This document shows, piece by piece, positions 39,028 to 48,107 of a stretch of DNA of 64,000 bases (its first letter is position 1; each line of letters begins with the position of its first letter). The notes under the pieces were generated by a model. That model worked only from the letters and a program-made list of their open reading frames with translations. It was not told the origin of the DNA and did no database searches. A program made the translations under genes and the position numbers. This DNA is from Serratia oryzae (GTDB taxonomy: Bacteria > Pseudomonadota > Gammaproteobacteria > Enterobacterales > Enterobacteriaceae): the NCBI RefSeq assembly GCF_001976145.1, contig NZ_MOXD01000001.1, forward strand, positions 528,711 to 592,710, written 5' to 3'.

Positions 39028-40932
39028 CTAGCATTTTGCCTTGAGGAAGGCGATCGCCTGTGCCAGATCGCGGGTGCGCGGCGTGGGCGGCAGGCTGTTA
39101 AGGAACACTTCACCATAGGGGCGCATCACCAGGCGGTTGTCACAAATCACCAGCACACCGCGATCGTCAGTGTCGCGAATCAGGCGGCCAACGCCCTGTT
39201 TCAACGTAATCACCGCATCCGGTAGCTGCACATCGTTGAACGGATCGCCCCCGCGCAGACGGCAATCTTCAATGCGCGCTTTCAGCAGCGGATCGTCTGG
39301 CGAGGTAAACGGCAGTTTATCGATGATGACACAGGAGAGCGTATCACCGCGCACATCCACCCCTTCCCAGAAACTGCTGGTGGCCACTAAAAGCGCATTG
39401 CCGGCTTCAACAAACTGCGCCAGCAGTTGGCCTTTGCTGGTTTCCCCTTGCAGCAACACCGGCAGCGTCAGAGTGGCACGGAACTCTTCTGCCAGTTCGC
39501 GCATCATCTGGTGTGAGGTGCAAAGAAAGAAACAGCGCCCCTGATTAGCTTCGATCAATGGCCGCAGCATCCGCGCCAATTGGCGTGCACCACCGGGCTG
39601 ATTGGGCGACGGCAGGAAACGCGGTACGCACAGCAACGCCTGATTAGCATAATCAAACGGGCTGGGCAGCAGCAACGTTTTGGCGTTATTCAGCCCCAGA
39701 CGTTCGGTGAAATGGCCCATCTGCTCATTCACCGACAGCGTGGCCGAGGTAAAGATCCAACTGCCCGGTTTATCGTCGAGCATTTCACGGAAGCGCTCGG
39801 CGACCGTCAGCGGCGTCAGCGCCAACACAAAGTGGCGTGAGTTGCATTCATACCAGTAGCTGAAACCCGGTTCATTCACCTCTTTCAGGCGCTTAAGACG
39901 GCCACGGTATAGCGTCGCGCGTTCAAACGCCGCGTCCAGCAAGGCGGAACGGCCAAGAGAAAGCTTGACCACGTCATAACACAGCTCCAGCGCGTCATCG
40001 AGCAACACCAGTGCGCGCTGCACATTTGGCTGCGCTAATACTTCACGCAGATTGCCGCGAAACCCCGGTTCCCCCAAGGCCAAGCGGAAATCCTGGGTAC
40101 TTTGGCTGAGGCGATCGGCACTTTTTTGCAGCTGTGCCGTATCTCGTACCTCAGTGCGATAGGCGATAGTGATATCTTTCGCTAAATCCAACAGTTGGCG
40201 GCTGGTGAGTTGCTTGCCGAAATACTGGCTGGCGATATCTGGGATCTGGTGCGCTTCGTCGAAAATCATCACGTCCGCTTCCGGAATCAGTTCAGCAAAG
40301 CCACCCTCTTTCACTACCATATCCGCCAGGAACAGATGGTGGTTCACCACGACCACATCAGCATCCATGGCACGGCGGCGGGCCTTGACCACAAAGCACT
40401 CTTTATACAGCGGGCAATCACTGCCTAAGCAGTTGTCGTTGGTGCTGGTCACCAGCGGCCAGACAAAGCTGTCTTCCGCTACATCGCTACAGGAACTGAC
40501 GTCCCCTTCTTCCGTCTGTGACGACCAACTGCGCAGGCGCACCAGATCGATCAGCGTCTGCCCGGCCAGTTCGCCACCGGCCATCGACTGCTGTTCGAGG
40601 CGCTCCAGGCACAGGTAGTTGGAACGCCCTTTCAGCAACGCCAATTTACCGTTATATTTTAATGCCTTGGCAACGGTAGGCAGATCGCGTGCATAGAGCT
40701 GATCCTGCAATGCTTTAGAACCGGTGGAAATAATCACCTTGCGTTTGGAACGCAGCGCCGGGGCCAGATAAGCGTAGGTTTTGCCAGTACCGGTGCCCGC
40801 CTCAACCACCAGTTCCTGTTTGAAATTGATCGCTTCCGTCACCGCCTCGGCCATCAGGCGCTGCGGCTCACGGGGTTTGAAACCTTTAATTGCCTGCGCT
40901 AATGCGCCTTCTGGTGCGAAATCGTCTGCCAC
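39028..40932 (-). CDS. yoaA: DinG-family DNA helicase YoaA
   Basis: A 634-residue superfamily 2 (XPD/DinG type) helicase. Walker A is in VEAGTGTGKTYAYL near residue 50, the DEAH box in MIFDEAHQIP near 225, and four cysteines (LCLE, CLGSDC, KECF) form the likely iron-sulfur cluster between them. In E. coli YoaA binds the HolC clamp-loader subunit and helps tolerate replication blocks. It is upstream of tsaB and diverges from yoaB. Confidence 0.95.
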   Translation of the reverse strand: MADDFAPEGALAQAIKGFKPREPQRLMAEAVTEAINFKQELVVEAGTGTGKTYAYLAPALRSKRKVIISTGSKALQDQLYARDLPTVAKALKYNGKLALLKGRSNYLCLERLEQQSMAGGELAGQTLIDLVRLRSWSSQTEEGDVSSCSDVAEDSFVWPLVTSTNDNCLGSDCPLYKECFVVKARRRAMDADVVVVNHHLFLADMVVKEGGFAELIPEADVMIFDEAHQIPDIASQYFGKQLTSRQLLDLAKDITIAYRTEVRDTAQLQKSADRLSQSTQDFRLALGEPGFRGNLREVLAQPNVQRALVLLDDALELCYDVVKLSLGRSALLDAAFERATLYRGRLKRLKEVNEPGFSYWYECNSRHFVLALTPLTVAERFREMLDDKPGSWIFTSATLSVNEQMGHFTERLGLNNAKTLLLPSPFDYANQALLCVPRFLPSPNQPGGARQLARMLRPLIEANQGRCFFLCTSHQMMRELAEEFRATLTLPVLLQGETSKGQLLAQFVEAGNALLVATSSFWEGVDVRGDTLSCVIIDKLPFTSPDDPLLKARIEDCRLRGGDPFNDVQLPDAVITLKQGVGRLIRDTDDRGVLVICDNRLVMRPYGEVFLNSLPPTPRTRDLAQAIAFLKAKC

Positions 40933-41065
40933 GCTATCTCTCTGTCGGTATTATTCAGCGGTGATTATGCCAAGCCTGCCACGCTGCTACCATCGACTTT
41001 ATCAGCGCACACATTTTACGGTGGCTGTGTTACCCTTATGCCGTTGATGATAGGGAGATAATTGA

Positions 41066-41410
41066 ATGAATATCGAACGTATTGATCCGGCACAGCGCTG
41101 GTCCGAAGCCGTGATCCACAATGACACCATTTATTACACCAGCGTGCCGGAAAACCTTGATGACGACGCCATGGCGCAGACCGCCAACGCGCTGGCGGCT
41201 ATTGATATTTTGCTGACGCGCGTAGGTTCGGACAAAAGCCGGGTATTAGATGCGACTATCTTCCTGGCTGATGCCGGCGATTTTGCCGCCATGAATGCCG
41301 CCTGGGATGCCTGGGTGGTGGCTGGCAGCGCACCGGTGCGCTGCACCGTGCAGGCCAAGCTGATGAATCCGAAATTCAAAGTTGAAATCAAGATTATTGC
41401 GGCCCTGTAA
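41066..41410 (+). CDS. yoaB: RidA family protein YoaB
   Basis: A 114-residue Rid-family protein, the fold that deaminates reactive enamine/imine intermediates. It has VLDATIFLAD in the middle and RCTVQAKLMNPKFKVEIKIIA at the C-terminus, with the family arginine in PVRCTV. The substrate of this subgroup is unknown. The ATG at 41066 follows TAGGGAG. It diverges from yoaA, as in E. coli. Confidence 0.92.
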   Translation: MNIERIDPAQRWSEAVIHNDTIYYTSVPENLDDDAMAQTANALAAIDILLTRVGSDKSRVLDATIFLADAGDFAAMNAAWDAWVVAGSAPVRCTVQAKLMNPKFKVEIKIIAAL

Positions 41411-41455
41411 AAAAGACGCCGCAGGCGATAAACCTGCGGCTTTTGGTTTTTAACT

Positions 41456-41785
41456 TCAGGCCAGTTTGATAATCACCATTCCCGCCAGCAGCAACGCCAG
41501 GCCAACCCAGCCTTTGGCATTTAAACGCTGCCCGAACAGGATCCAACCTGCCGCGATCGTCGCAGCAATGCCGAAACCGCCCCACAGCGCGTAGGCCACC
41601 GACAGCTCGATCCCTTTAACCGCCTGTGCCAGCGCACTGAATGCCCCCAAGACCGACAACAGTGACAACAACCCCAACCAGACTTTACTGAAGCCGTCCG
41701 ACATTTTCAGAAAGATATTAGCGACAATCTCCAGCACGATGGCTAACGCCAGAAACCCAATGTGGTACAACTCAAGCTGTTGCAT
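41456..41785 (-). CDS. mdtI: Spermidine export protein MdtI
   Basis: A 109-residue small multidrug resistance (SMR) protein with four membrane helices; the conserved glutamate lies in [13 protein letters not shown]. It forms a heteromer with MdtJ to export spermidine. The ATG at 41785 follows GAGGTG and gives the E. coli length; a GTG at 41794 is an alternative. The start lies inside the end of mdtJ (14-base overlap), so the two are translationally coupled. Confidence 0.94.
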   Translation of the reverse strand: MQQLELYHIGFLALAIVLEIVANIFLKMSDGFSKVWLGLLSLLSVLGAFSALAQAVKGIELSVAYALWGGFGIAATIAAGWILFGQRLNAKGWVGLALLLAGMVIIKLA

Positions 41786-42140
41786 GGTTGTCACCTCGCG
41801 GGCTGACCTGTTTTCGTACTTTGCGGGTACCGGACTTCACCAGCAGGATACCGGCAATCAGGGTCACTAGCCCCAACACTTTCAGCGCAGAAATCGGCTC
41901 ATCAAACAGCATTACGCTGAACAGGGTAATAAACAGAATACCGATCCCTTCCCACAACGCATAAGCTACACCCAGCGCCACGCGTTTTACCGCTAACGAC
42001 AGCATCACATAGGAACCGGTAATCATCACGTACATCACAATATGCCCGGTCATGCCCCCGCTGACGCTCGCGTATTTCATGGACAGGGTACCGATAATTT
42101 CAGCAACGATGGCAAAGCCTAAAAATATCCAATAAATCAT
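41772..42140 (-). CDS. mdtJ: Spermidine export protein MdtJ
   Basis: A 122-residue SMR protein with four helices; the glutamate is in [18 protein letters not shown] and [11 protein letters not shown] lies in the third helix. It is the partner of MdtI. The ATG at 42140 follows GGGAG. A leader of at least 300 bases containing a 32-codon ORF precedes it, which points to post-transcriptional control. Confidence 0.94.
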   Translation of the reverse strand: MIYWIFLGFAIVAEIIGTLSMKYASVSGGMTGHIVMYVMITGSYVMLSLAVKRVALGVAYALWEGIGILFITLFSVMLFDEPISALKVLGLVTLIAGILLVKSGTRKVRKQVSPRGDNHATA

Positions 42141-42340
42141 CTTTTTTCTCCCAAACGGCGAATAGCGCACGCTAAGGCGTATTTATCCCGATTAATCTCG
42201 TCAAACAGGCGCACAGCGGCGCAGGAGACGCAGAGATCCCTGGGGATAAACCTACCCGAATGCTGTAAAAACAGTTGCCCGGTTACGCCAAGTGAACAGG
42301 GATAAAACCTGTCATCAGCACCGGTTAAGGGGAAAAGACG

Positions 42341-42439
42341 CTATAGCTCGCTGCACCAGTGATGCTCACTGGCAAGGATGGCAGAAAGGAAAAGCTGGCA
42401 AGTAGAAGTTCTGAGGGTAATTCCATTAAGTTTCATCAT
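42341..42439 (-). CDS. Leader ORF upstream of mdtJI (mdtU-like)
   Basis: A 32-residue frame (MMKLNGITLRTSTCQLF at the start, HHWCSEL at the end) lies 200 bases upstream of mdtJ on its strand. Two ATGs open it, preceded by GAGA at suitable distance. In E. coli an upstream ORF called mdtU is reported to mediate spermidine-dependent expression of mdtJI. I cannot compare sequences from memory, so the link is by position and size only. Confidence 0.45.
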   Translation of the reverse strand: MMKLNGITLRTSTCQLFLSAILASEHHWCSEL

Positions 42440-42611
42440 AATTATTCTCTATCTTCAGCCGCACACCGTGCGATTTGCCCAATATCCTCATATATGTAAT
42501 ATTTTTAACTAACTTAGTTTTACCACAGCAAAAATGATAAAGCAAACTGCCGTTTTCACAAAATAGCGGAGAAAATGGGTTAAAAATAAGAATGTTAATG
42601 GTTTTAAAAAT

Positions 42612-42638
42612 TAAAAAAGCCCGGTATTACACCGAGCT
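42612..42638 (-). terminator. eda terminator
   Basis: On the minus strand GCTCGG pairs with CCGGGC around a short loop and six T residues follow, about 30 bases behind the eda stop. The rest of the gap to mdtJ, apart from the leader ORF, is AT-rich. Confidence 0.8.
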
Positions 42639-42668
42639 TCAGAGAAGTCAGTTGCCTGGAAAAGGTGC

Positions 42669-43310
42669 TTAGAGGCTGGCACCCTTGACGGCTTCACGCG
42701 CCAATTCAGTGATGCGCGCGTAGTCGCCTTTTTCCAGGGCATCGGCCGGTACCAACCAGGAACCACCAATGCACAGCACGCTTTTCAGTGCCAGGTAATC
42801 ACGGTAGTTATTTGGCGTGATCCCGCCGGTTGGGCAGAAACGGATCTGCGGGAATGGGCCGCCGATCGCCTGCAGCGCTTTGACACCGCCGTTGGCTTCT
42901 GCCGGGAAGAACTTGAACTCGCGCAGGCCGTGATCCATACCTAACATCAGCTCAGACACCGTACTGATTCCTGGGATCAACGGAATACTGCCGGCGGTCG
43001 CGGCCTTCAGCAGGCTATCGGTCAGACCCGGGCTGATGGCAAATTGCGCACCGGCTTCGGTTACTTCATGCAACTGCTGCGTGTTAATCACCGTTCCCGC
43101 ACCGATGATGGCGTCAGGAACTTCTTTGGCGATCGCACGGATTGCCTCCATCGCGCAGGGCGTACGCAGCGTGACTTCTAATACGCGCACACCACCCGCA
43201 ACCAGCGCTTTAGCCAGCGGCACCGCATGTTCCAGCTTGTTGATCACAATCACCGGAACGACTGGGCCTGCCGTCAGGATCTGTTCTGCGCTGGTTTTCC
43301 AGTTTTTCAT
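42669..43310 (-). CDS. eda: KDPG/KHG aldolase
   Basis: A 213-residue class I aldolase, the same length as in E. coli, that splits 2-keto-3-deoxy-6-phosphogluconate to pyruvate and glyceraldehyde 3-phosphate. The Schiff-base lysine lies in [12 protein letters not shown] near residue 133, and the N-terminal glutamate in LEVTLRT. The ATG at 43310 follows TGGAG. It lies behind zwf, but a strong terminator separates them and edd, found between them in E. coli, is missing. Confidence 0.96.
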   Translation of the reverse strand: MKNWKTSAEQILTAGPVVPVIVINKLEHAVPLAKALVAGGVRVLEVTLRTPCAMEAIRAIAKEVPDAIIGAGTVINTQQLHEVTEAGAQFAISPGLTDSLLKAATAGSIPLIPGISTVSELMLGMDHGLREFKFFPAEANGGVKALQAIGGPFPQIRFCPTGGITPNNYRDYLALKSVLCIGGSWLVPADALEKGDYARITELAREAVKGASL

Positions 43311-43416
43311 CGTCGTTATCTCCACTACTTTTTCGCATTGTGTATGGCACGCCCCTGCCACAGGGCTCCGCATCACTGCGGATTCCGACCGTACCGCCAA
43401 CCCGCCTGAAGCGGGT

Positions 43417-43443
43417 AAAAAAAACCGGCAGACAAGCTGCCGG
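43417..43443 (-). terminator. zwf terminator
   Basis: On the minus strand CCGGCAG pairs with CTGCCGG around CTTGT and eight T residues follow, directly behind the zwf stop. It should isolate zwf from eda. Confidence 0.85.
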
Positions 43444-43451
43444 CAGATGCC

Positions 43452-44927
43452 TTACTCGAATTCGTTCCAGGAACGGCCATCGCGAGTGATCATCGCTACG
43501 GAAGCCACCGGCCCCCAGGTGCCAGACTGGTAAGGTTTTGGTGCTTCGTTGTCCGCTTTCCACGCATCCATGATGGAGTCAACCCATTTCCAGGCTTCTT
43601 CCACCTCATCACGACGCACGAACAGCGCCTGGATGCCGCGCATAGTTTCCAGCAGCAGGCGCTCGTAAGCATCCGCCACGTGCTCCTGGTTGAAGGTTTC
43701 CGAGAAGCTCAAATCCAGCTTGGTAGTTTGCAGACGGTGTTTGTGATCCAGACCCGGCACCTTATTCAGCACCTGAATCTCAATCCCTTCATCCGGTTGC
43801 AAGCGAATGGTCAGTTTGTTCTGCGGCAACTGCTGATAGGAGTCACTGAACAGGTTCAGCGGCGGGTTCTTGAAGTACACCACCACTTCCGAACATTTGG
43901 TCGGCAAGCGCTTACCGGTACGCAGATAGAACGGCACACCAGCCCATTGCCAGTTGTCGATATCCACACGGATGGAAACGAAGGTTTCGGTATTGCTGCT
44001 CTTGTTAGCCCCTTCCTCTTCCAGATAGCCCGGCACTTTTTTGCCTTGCACAAAGCCTGCGGTGTATTGCCCACGCACGGTGGTTTCACGGACATTGCTC
44101 TGATTGATACGGCGCAGCGAGCGCAACACTTTCACTTTCTCATCACGAATGCGGTCCGTGGTCAGATCCGCCGGCGGTGACATGGCGATCATAGTCAGGA
44201 TCTGCAACAGGTGGTTCTGGATCATGTCGCGCATCTGGCCAGCCTGGTCGAAATACCCCCAGCGCCCTTCAATCCCCACCTCTTCCGCCACCGTAATCTG
44301 CACGTGATCGATGGTGCGGTTATCCCAGTTCGACGCAAACAGCGAGTTGGCAAAACGCAGTGCCAACAGGTTGAGTACCGTTTCTTTACCCAGATAATGG
44401 TCGATACGGTAAACCTGGCATTCGTTAAAATATTCCGCCACCTGATCGTTGATTACGCGGGAAGACGCCAGATCGGTGCCAAGCGGTTTTTCCATCACCA
44501 CACGCGCAGGCTCTTTGTTCAGCTTGGCTTCGCCCAACCCTTTGCAGATCGCACCAAAAGTGCTGGGCGGCATGGCAAAATAGTTAATGGTGGTACGGTG
44601 CTTTTGGTCCAGCATTTTGCCCAGATTGACGAAGTGCTTGCTGTCATTCACATCCAGATTGCAGAAATCCAGACGGGCGCTCAGCGTGGCCCACAGTTCT
44701 TCATTCAGCTCTTCTTTCATAAAGGTGCCAAGCGCTTCCTTGACCACCTTGGTATAGGCTTCTTTATCCCACTCGGCACGACCGACACCGATAATACGGG
44801 TATCCGGATGGATGTGACCGGCTTTCTCTAATTGGTACAGGGAAGGCAGCAGCTTACGACGCGCCAAATCGCCTTTCGCGCCGAAAATAACCAGGTCGCA
44901 TGCCTGGGCTGTAGAGGTTACCGCCAT
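43452..44927 (-). CDS. zwf: Glucose-6-phosphate 1-dehydrogenase
   Basis: A 491-residue NADP enzyme that opens the oxidative pentose phosphate pathway. Coenzyme binding is in VIFGAKGDLARRKL, the active site in YRIDHYLGKE near residue 180, and FYLRTGKRLP near 340. The ATG at 44927 follows GAGGAG by six bases; the ATG at 44933 abuts that site and is less likely. A HexR box lies 26 bases upstream, and hexR is divergent. Confidence 0.98.
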   Translation of the reverse strand: MAVTSTAQACDLVIFGAKGDLARRKLLPSLYQLEKAGHIHPDTRIIGVGRAEWDKEAYTKVVKEALGTFMKEELNEELWATLSARLDFCNLDVNDSKHFVNLGKMLDQKHRTTINYFAMPPSTFGAICKGLGEAKLNKEPARVVMEKPLGTDLASSRVINDQVAEYFNECQVYRIDHYLGKETVLNLLALRFANSLFASNWDNRTIDHVQITVAEEVGIEGRWGYFDQAGQMRDMIQNHLLQILTMIAMSPPADLTTDRIRDEKVKVLRSLRRINQSNVRETTVRGQYTAGFVQGKKVPGYLEEEGANKSSNTETFVSIRVDIDNWQWAGVPFYLRTGKRLPTKCSEVVVYFKNPPLNLFSDSYQQLPQNKLTIRLQPDEGIEIQVLNKVPGLDHKHRLQTTKLDLSFSETFNQEHVADAYERLLLETMRGIQALFVRRDEVEEAWKWVDSIMDAWKADNEAPKPYQSGTWGPVASVAMITRDGRSWNEFE

Positions 44928-44952
44928 GTTCATCTCCTCGTTGCAGGATATT

Positions 44953-44967
44953 TGTAATTTTCTTACA
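44953..44967. promoter_or_regulatory. HexR box before zwf
   Basis: TGTAATTTTCTTACA keeps both half-sites of the HexR consensus TGTAATTAAATTACA (12 of 15). It overlaps the expected zwf promoter. The next bases include a second perfect palindrome, TACATTA-C-TAATGTA (44964-44978). Confidence 0.65.
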
Positions 44968-45251
44968 TTACTAATGTACTCTCTTTGACTACGGCCAGTA
45001 AACCCAGATCAAAAACAGAAAAAAACCCTAGGAACTGTGGTATTAACCTCGGCACAACGCGAAGGCCGCTGGCATCAGGCCAAACTGTAATTTTCTGTCT
45101 TTTTTGATGCTCTCTTACCATTATGAAAGTTAGACACAGGTCATGTTCTGATGAAAAAAACTCGCTTATCCCTGGTCTATACTGCCAACGCTTACCGGCA
45201 CGTAGTATATTTTCACGAAATTGGCATTGATTTCTCCTTTGATTGAAATCG

Positions 45252-45299
45252 ACCTACCCTATGAGTTTCAAGCTGCGGCTTGAAAGGCGGCGGGTACAA
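45252..45299. repeat. Short palindromic repeat before hexR
   Basis: TTCAAGC pairs with GCTTGAA around TGCG, inside outer arms CTACCC and GGGTAC. The right half (TTGAAAG-CG-CGGGTA) recurs near 62041-62061. It is probably a small dispersed palindrome. The remaining part of the 394-base zwf/hexR gap holds the promoters and a lone half-site TGTAATTTTCT at 45086. Confidence 0.5.
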
Positions 45300-45321
45300 C
45301 ACTAAGAGTGACTCTCGTTAT

Positions 45322-46194
45322 ATGAATACGCTGGAAAAAATCCAGAGCCATCTGGAACTCCTGAGCAAATCTGAAAGGAAAGTCGCCGAGGTGATCCTCG
45401 CCTCCCCGCAAACCGCCATTCATTCAAGCATCGCCACCTTGGCCAAAATGGCCGATGTCAGCGAACCCACCGTCAACCGGTTTTGCCGCCGTCTTGATAC
45501 CAAAGGGTTCCCGGATTTTAAACTGCATCTGGCCCAAAGCCTGGCCAACGGCACGCCTTACGTAAACCGTAACGTGGAAGAAGATGACAGCGTCGATGCT
45601 TACACCAGTAAAATCTTTGAATCCGTGATGGCCAGCCTGGATACAGTAAAGGCAAATCTCGACATTGCCGCCATTAATCGTGCTGTTGATCTGCTTACCC
45701 AGGCAAAAAAAATCTCGTTCTTCGGGTTGGGCGCTTCGGCAGCTGTGGCGCACGACGCCATGAACAAATTTTTCCGCTTCAATATTCCGGTGGTGTACTT
45801 CGACGATATCGTGATGCAGCGCATGAGTTGTATGAACTCGACAGAAGGTGACGTTGTGGTATTGATCTCACATACCGGGCGCACCAAGAATCTGGTGGAA
45901 ATGGCGCACCTGGCGCGTGAAAACGATGCTACGGTCATTGCCATCACTTCGCGCGATACCCCGTTAGCCAAAGAAGCCACCCTCGCCCTGCTGCTTGACG
46001 TACCGGAAGATACTGATGTTTATATGCCAATGGTGTCACGGATCGCTCAGTTAACGCTCATCGACGTGCTGGCAACCGGATTTACCTTGCGCCGAGGGGC
46101 TAAATTCAGAGATAACTTGAAGCGGGTCAAGGAAGCCTTGAAGGAATCGCGCTTTGATAAGGGAGTCGTCATTCCCAGCAGTTTTGACTCATAA
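45322..46194 (+). CDS. hexR: Transcriptional regulator HexR
   Basis: A 290-residue RpiR-family regulator (E. coli 289). The N-terminal helix-turn-helix (SSIATLAKMADVSEPTVNRF at about 36-55) is followed by a SIS sugar-phosphate domain (FFGLGASAAVAHDA near 135) that senses KDPG. It controls zwf and other central carbon genes. It sits between zwf (divergent) and pykA, with a HexR box before zwf. Confidence 0.95.
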   Translation: MNTLEKIQSHLELLSKSERKVAEVILASPQTAIHSSIATLAKMADVSEPTVNRFCRRLDTKGFPDFKLHLAQSLANGTPYVNRNVEEDDSVDAYTSKIFESVMASLDTVKANLDIAAINRAVDLLTQAKKISFFGLGASAAVAHDAMNKFFRFNIPVVYFDDIVMQRMSCMNSTEGDVVVLISHTGRTKNLVEMAHLARENDATVIAITSRDTPLAKEATLALLLDVPEDTDVYMPMVSRIAQLTLIDVLATGFTLRRGAKFRDNLKRVKEALKESRFDKGVVIPSSFDS

Positions 46195-46382
46195 CGGATT
46201 TGAAAATCGCTGTTCAGGGCAATGATTTGATCGGCGGGATTATAGGTTGTACTTTGTCAGCACGCTCATAGGGATAACCTGGGTGAAATATCAGCGGGTT
46301 AAGGTGGTTGTTATTATCCCGGTTTCGTTATCCTAACGTTCAGCAACACCAATACTTGCTTTACCAGTCAACGGAGTAATAC

Positions 46383-47825
46383 ATGTCCAGACGGCTCAGA
46401 AGAACCAAAATTGTTACCACACTGGGTCCGGCTACCGACCGCGACAATAATCTGGAGAAGATCATTGCCGCCGGTGCGAACGTAGTTCGGCTTAACTTTT
46501 CCCATGGCAGCGCAGAAGACCACCAGATTCGTGCAGACAAAGTGCGCGAGATTGCTGCCAAATTGGGGCGTCACGTCGCTATCTTAGGCGATCTTCAAGG
46601 GCCAAAAATTCGGGTCTCCACCTTTAAGGAAGGCAAAATCTTCCTGAACGTCGGCGATAAATTCCTGCTGGATGCCAACTTGTCAAAAGGCGAAGGCGAT
46701 AAAGAAAAAGTCGGTATCGACTATAAAGGCCTGCCTGCCGACGTGGTACCGGGTGATGTGTTGCTGCTGGACGATGGCCGCGTACAGTTAAAAGTGCTCG
46801 AAGTTCAGGGCATGAAAGTGTTCACCGAAGTCACCGTAGGTGGCCCGCTGTCGAACAATAAAGGGATCAACAAACTGGGCGGTGGCCTGTCGGCTGAAGC
46901 CCTGACCGAGAAAGACAAAGCTGATATCATCACTGCTGCCAAAATCGGCGTGGACTATCTGGCCGTCTCCTTCCCGCGTACCGGCGAAGACCTGAACTAT
47001 GCTCGCCGCCTGGCGCGTGATGCGGGCTGTAACGCCAAAATCGTTTCGAAAGTCGAACGTGCCGAAGCCGTGGCCAGTGATGAGGCCATGGACGATATCA
47101 TTCTGGCTTCCGACGTGGTGATGGTTGCCCGTGGTGATTTGGGGGTAGAAATTGGCGATCCGGAACTGGTCGGCATCCAGAAGAAACTGATCCGCCGTGC
47201 CCGTACGCTGAACCGTGCCGTGATCACCGCGACCCAGATGATGGAGTCGATGATCACCAACCCGATGCCAACCCGTGCCGAAGTCATGGACGTGGCAAAC
47301 GCCGTGCTGGATGGTACCGATGCGGTAATGCTGTCGGCCGAAACCGCCGCCGGGCAGTACCCTGCCGAAACCGTTGCCGCGATGGCGCGTGTCTGTCTGG
47401 GTGCAGAAAAAATCCCTAGCATCAATGTATCCAAGCATCGCCTTGATGTGCAGTTCGACAACATCGAAGAAGCGATTGCCATGTCCACTATGTATGCGGC
47501 TAACCACCTGAAAGGGGTTACCGCCATCATTGCCATGACCGAATCAGGCCGCACCGCGCTGATGATGTCTCGCATCAGCTCCGGTTTGCCAATCTTCGCC
47601 ATGTCACGCCATGAGCATACGCTGAACCTGACCGCCCTGTACCGTGGCGTTACGCCGGTGTACTTCGGCAGCCACAGTGATGGCGTTCTCGCCGCCAATG
47701 ACGCGATTACCCGCTTACGCGATAAAGGTTTCCTGGTGTCCGGCGATCTGGTGCTCGTCACCCAGGGTGACGTTATGGGCACCGTAGGTACCACCAATAC
47801 CACCCGTATTCTGCGCGTAGAATAA
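46383..47825 (+). CDS. pykA: Pyruvate kinase II
   Basis: A 480-residue enzyme, equal in length to E. coli PykA, that makes ATP and pyruvate from phosphoenolpyruvate. It has [14 protein letters not shown] at the start, RLNFSHG near residue 37, the catalytic lysine in [13 protein letters not shown] near 220, and [11 protein letters not shown] near 245. It is preceded by 188 bases without a gene and followed by repeats. It is the AMP/sugar-phosphate-activated isozyme rather than PykF by sequence. Confidence 0.97.
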   Translation: MSRRLRRTKIVTTLGPATDRDNNLEKIIAAGANVVRLNFSHGSAEDHQIRADKVREIAAKLGRHVAILGDLQGPKIRVSTFKEGKIFLNVGDKFLLDANLSKGEGDKEKVGIDYKGLPADVVPGDVLLLDDGRVQLKVLEVQGMKVFTEVTVGGPLSNNKGINKLGGGLSAEALTEKDKADIITAAKIGVDYLAVSFPRTGEDLNYARRLARDAGCNAKIVSKVERAEAVASDEAMDDIILASDVVMVARGDLGVEIGDPELVGIQKKLIRRARTLNRAVITATQMMESMITNPMPTRAEVMDVANAVLDGTDAVMLSAETAAGQYPAETVAAMARVCLGAEKIPSINVSKHRLDVQFDNIEEAIAMSTMYAANHLKGVTAIIAMTESGRTALMMSRISSGLPIFAMSRHEHTLNLTALYRGVTPVYFGSHSDGVLAANDAITRLRDKGFLVSGDLVLVTQGDVMGTVGTTNTTRILRVE

Positions 47826-47889
47826 TTACGCCAGCAGTTCCAAGGCCAGCCGGTTACCCCTGCTGTAATGCTGATCAGTTAAGCGCAAA

Positions 47890-47907
47890 GCTGCATAATT
47901 ATGCAGC
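47890..47907. repeat. Perfect 18-base palindrome behind pykA
   Basis: GCTGCATAAT and ATTATGCAGC form an uninterrupted self-complementary sequence 65 bases behind the pykA stop. There is no T-run. It could be a protein site or a weak hairpin. Confidence 0.4.
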
Positions 47908-47925
47908 AGGTGCTAAAGGTGTGGC

Positions 47926-48012
47926 CTCCCTCTCCCTGTGGGAGAGGGCCGGGGTGAGGGGCTTTAGTTCAGTGATCTTCCCCTCACCCTAACCCTCTCC
48001 CCGAGGGAGAGT
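47926..48012. repeat. Paired inverted repeats, BIME-like
   Basis: Two units in opposite orientation: CCCTCTCCC..GGGAGAGGGCCGGGGTGAGGGG (47928-47961) and its partial reverse CCCCTCACCCTAACCCTCTCCCC..GGGAGAG (47979-48011). They can pair with each other into one long hairpin. Repeats with this CCCTCACCC/CCCTCTCCC core are dispersed in many Gram-negative genomes. Confidence 0.7.
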
Positions 48013-48107
48013 GAACTGGTTAGCCTTAACTGACAAGCATTATAACCCCCTGCTGGCCTTTTATTTTTCTATAGTTACCTCCCCTACCAACCTCTGGAGC
48101 ACGCTTC

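Noticed and set aside
40942..40958. LexA box upstream of yoaA
   Set aside because: CTG and CAG are separated by 11 bases rather than the 10 needed for LexA, and the left half lacks its partner ACAG.
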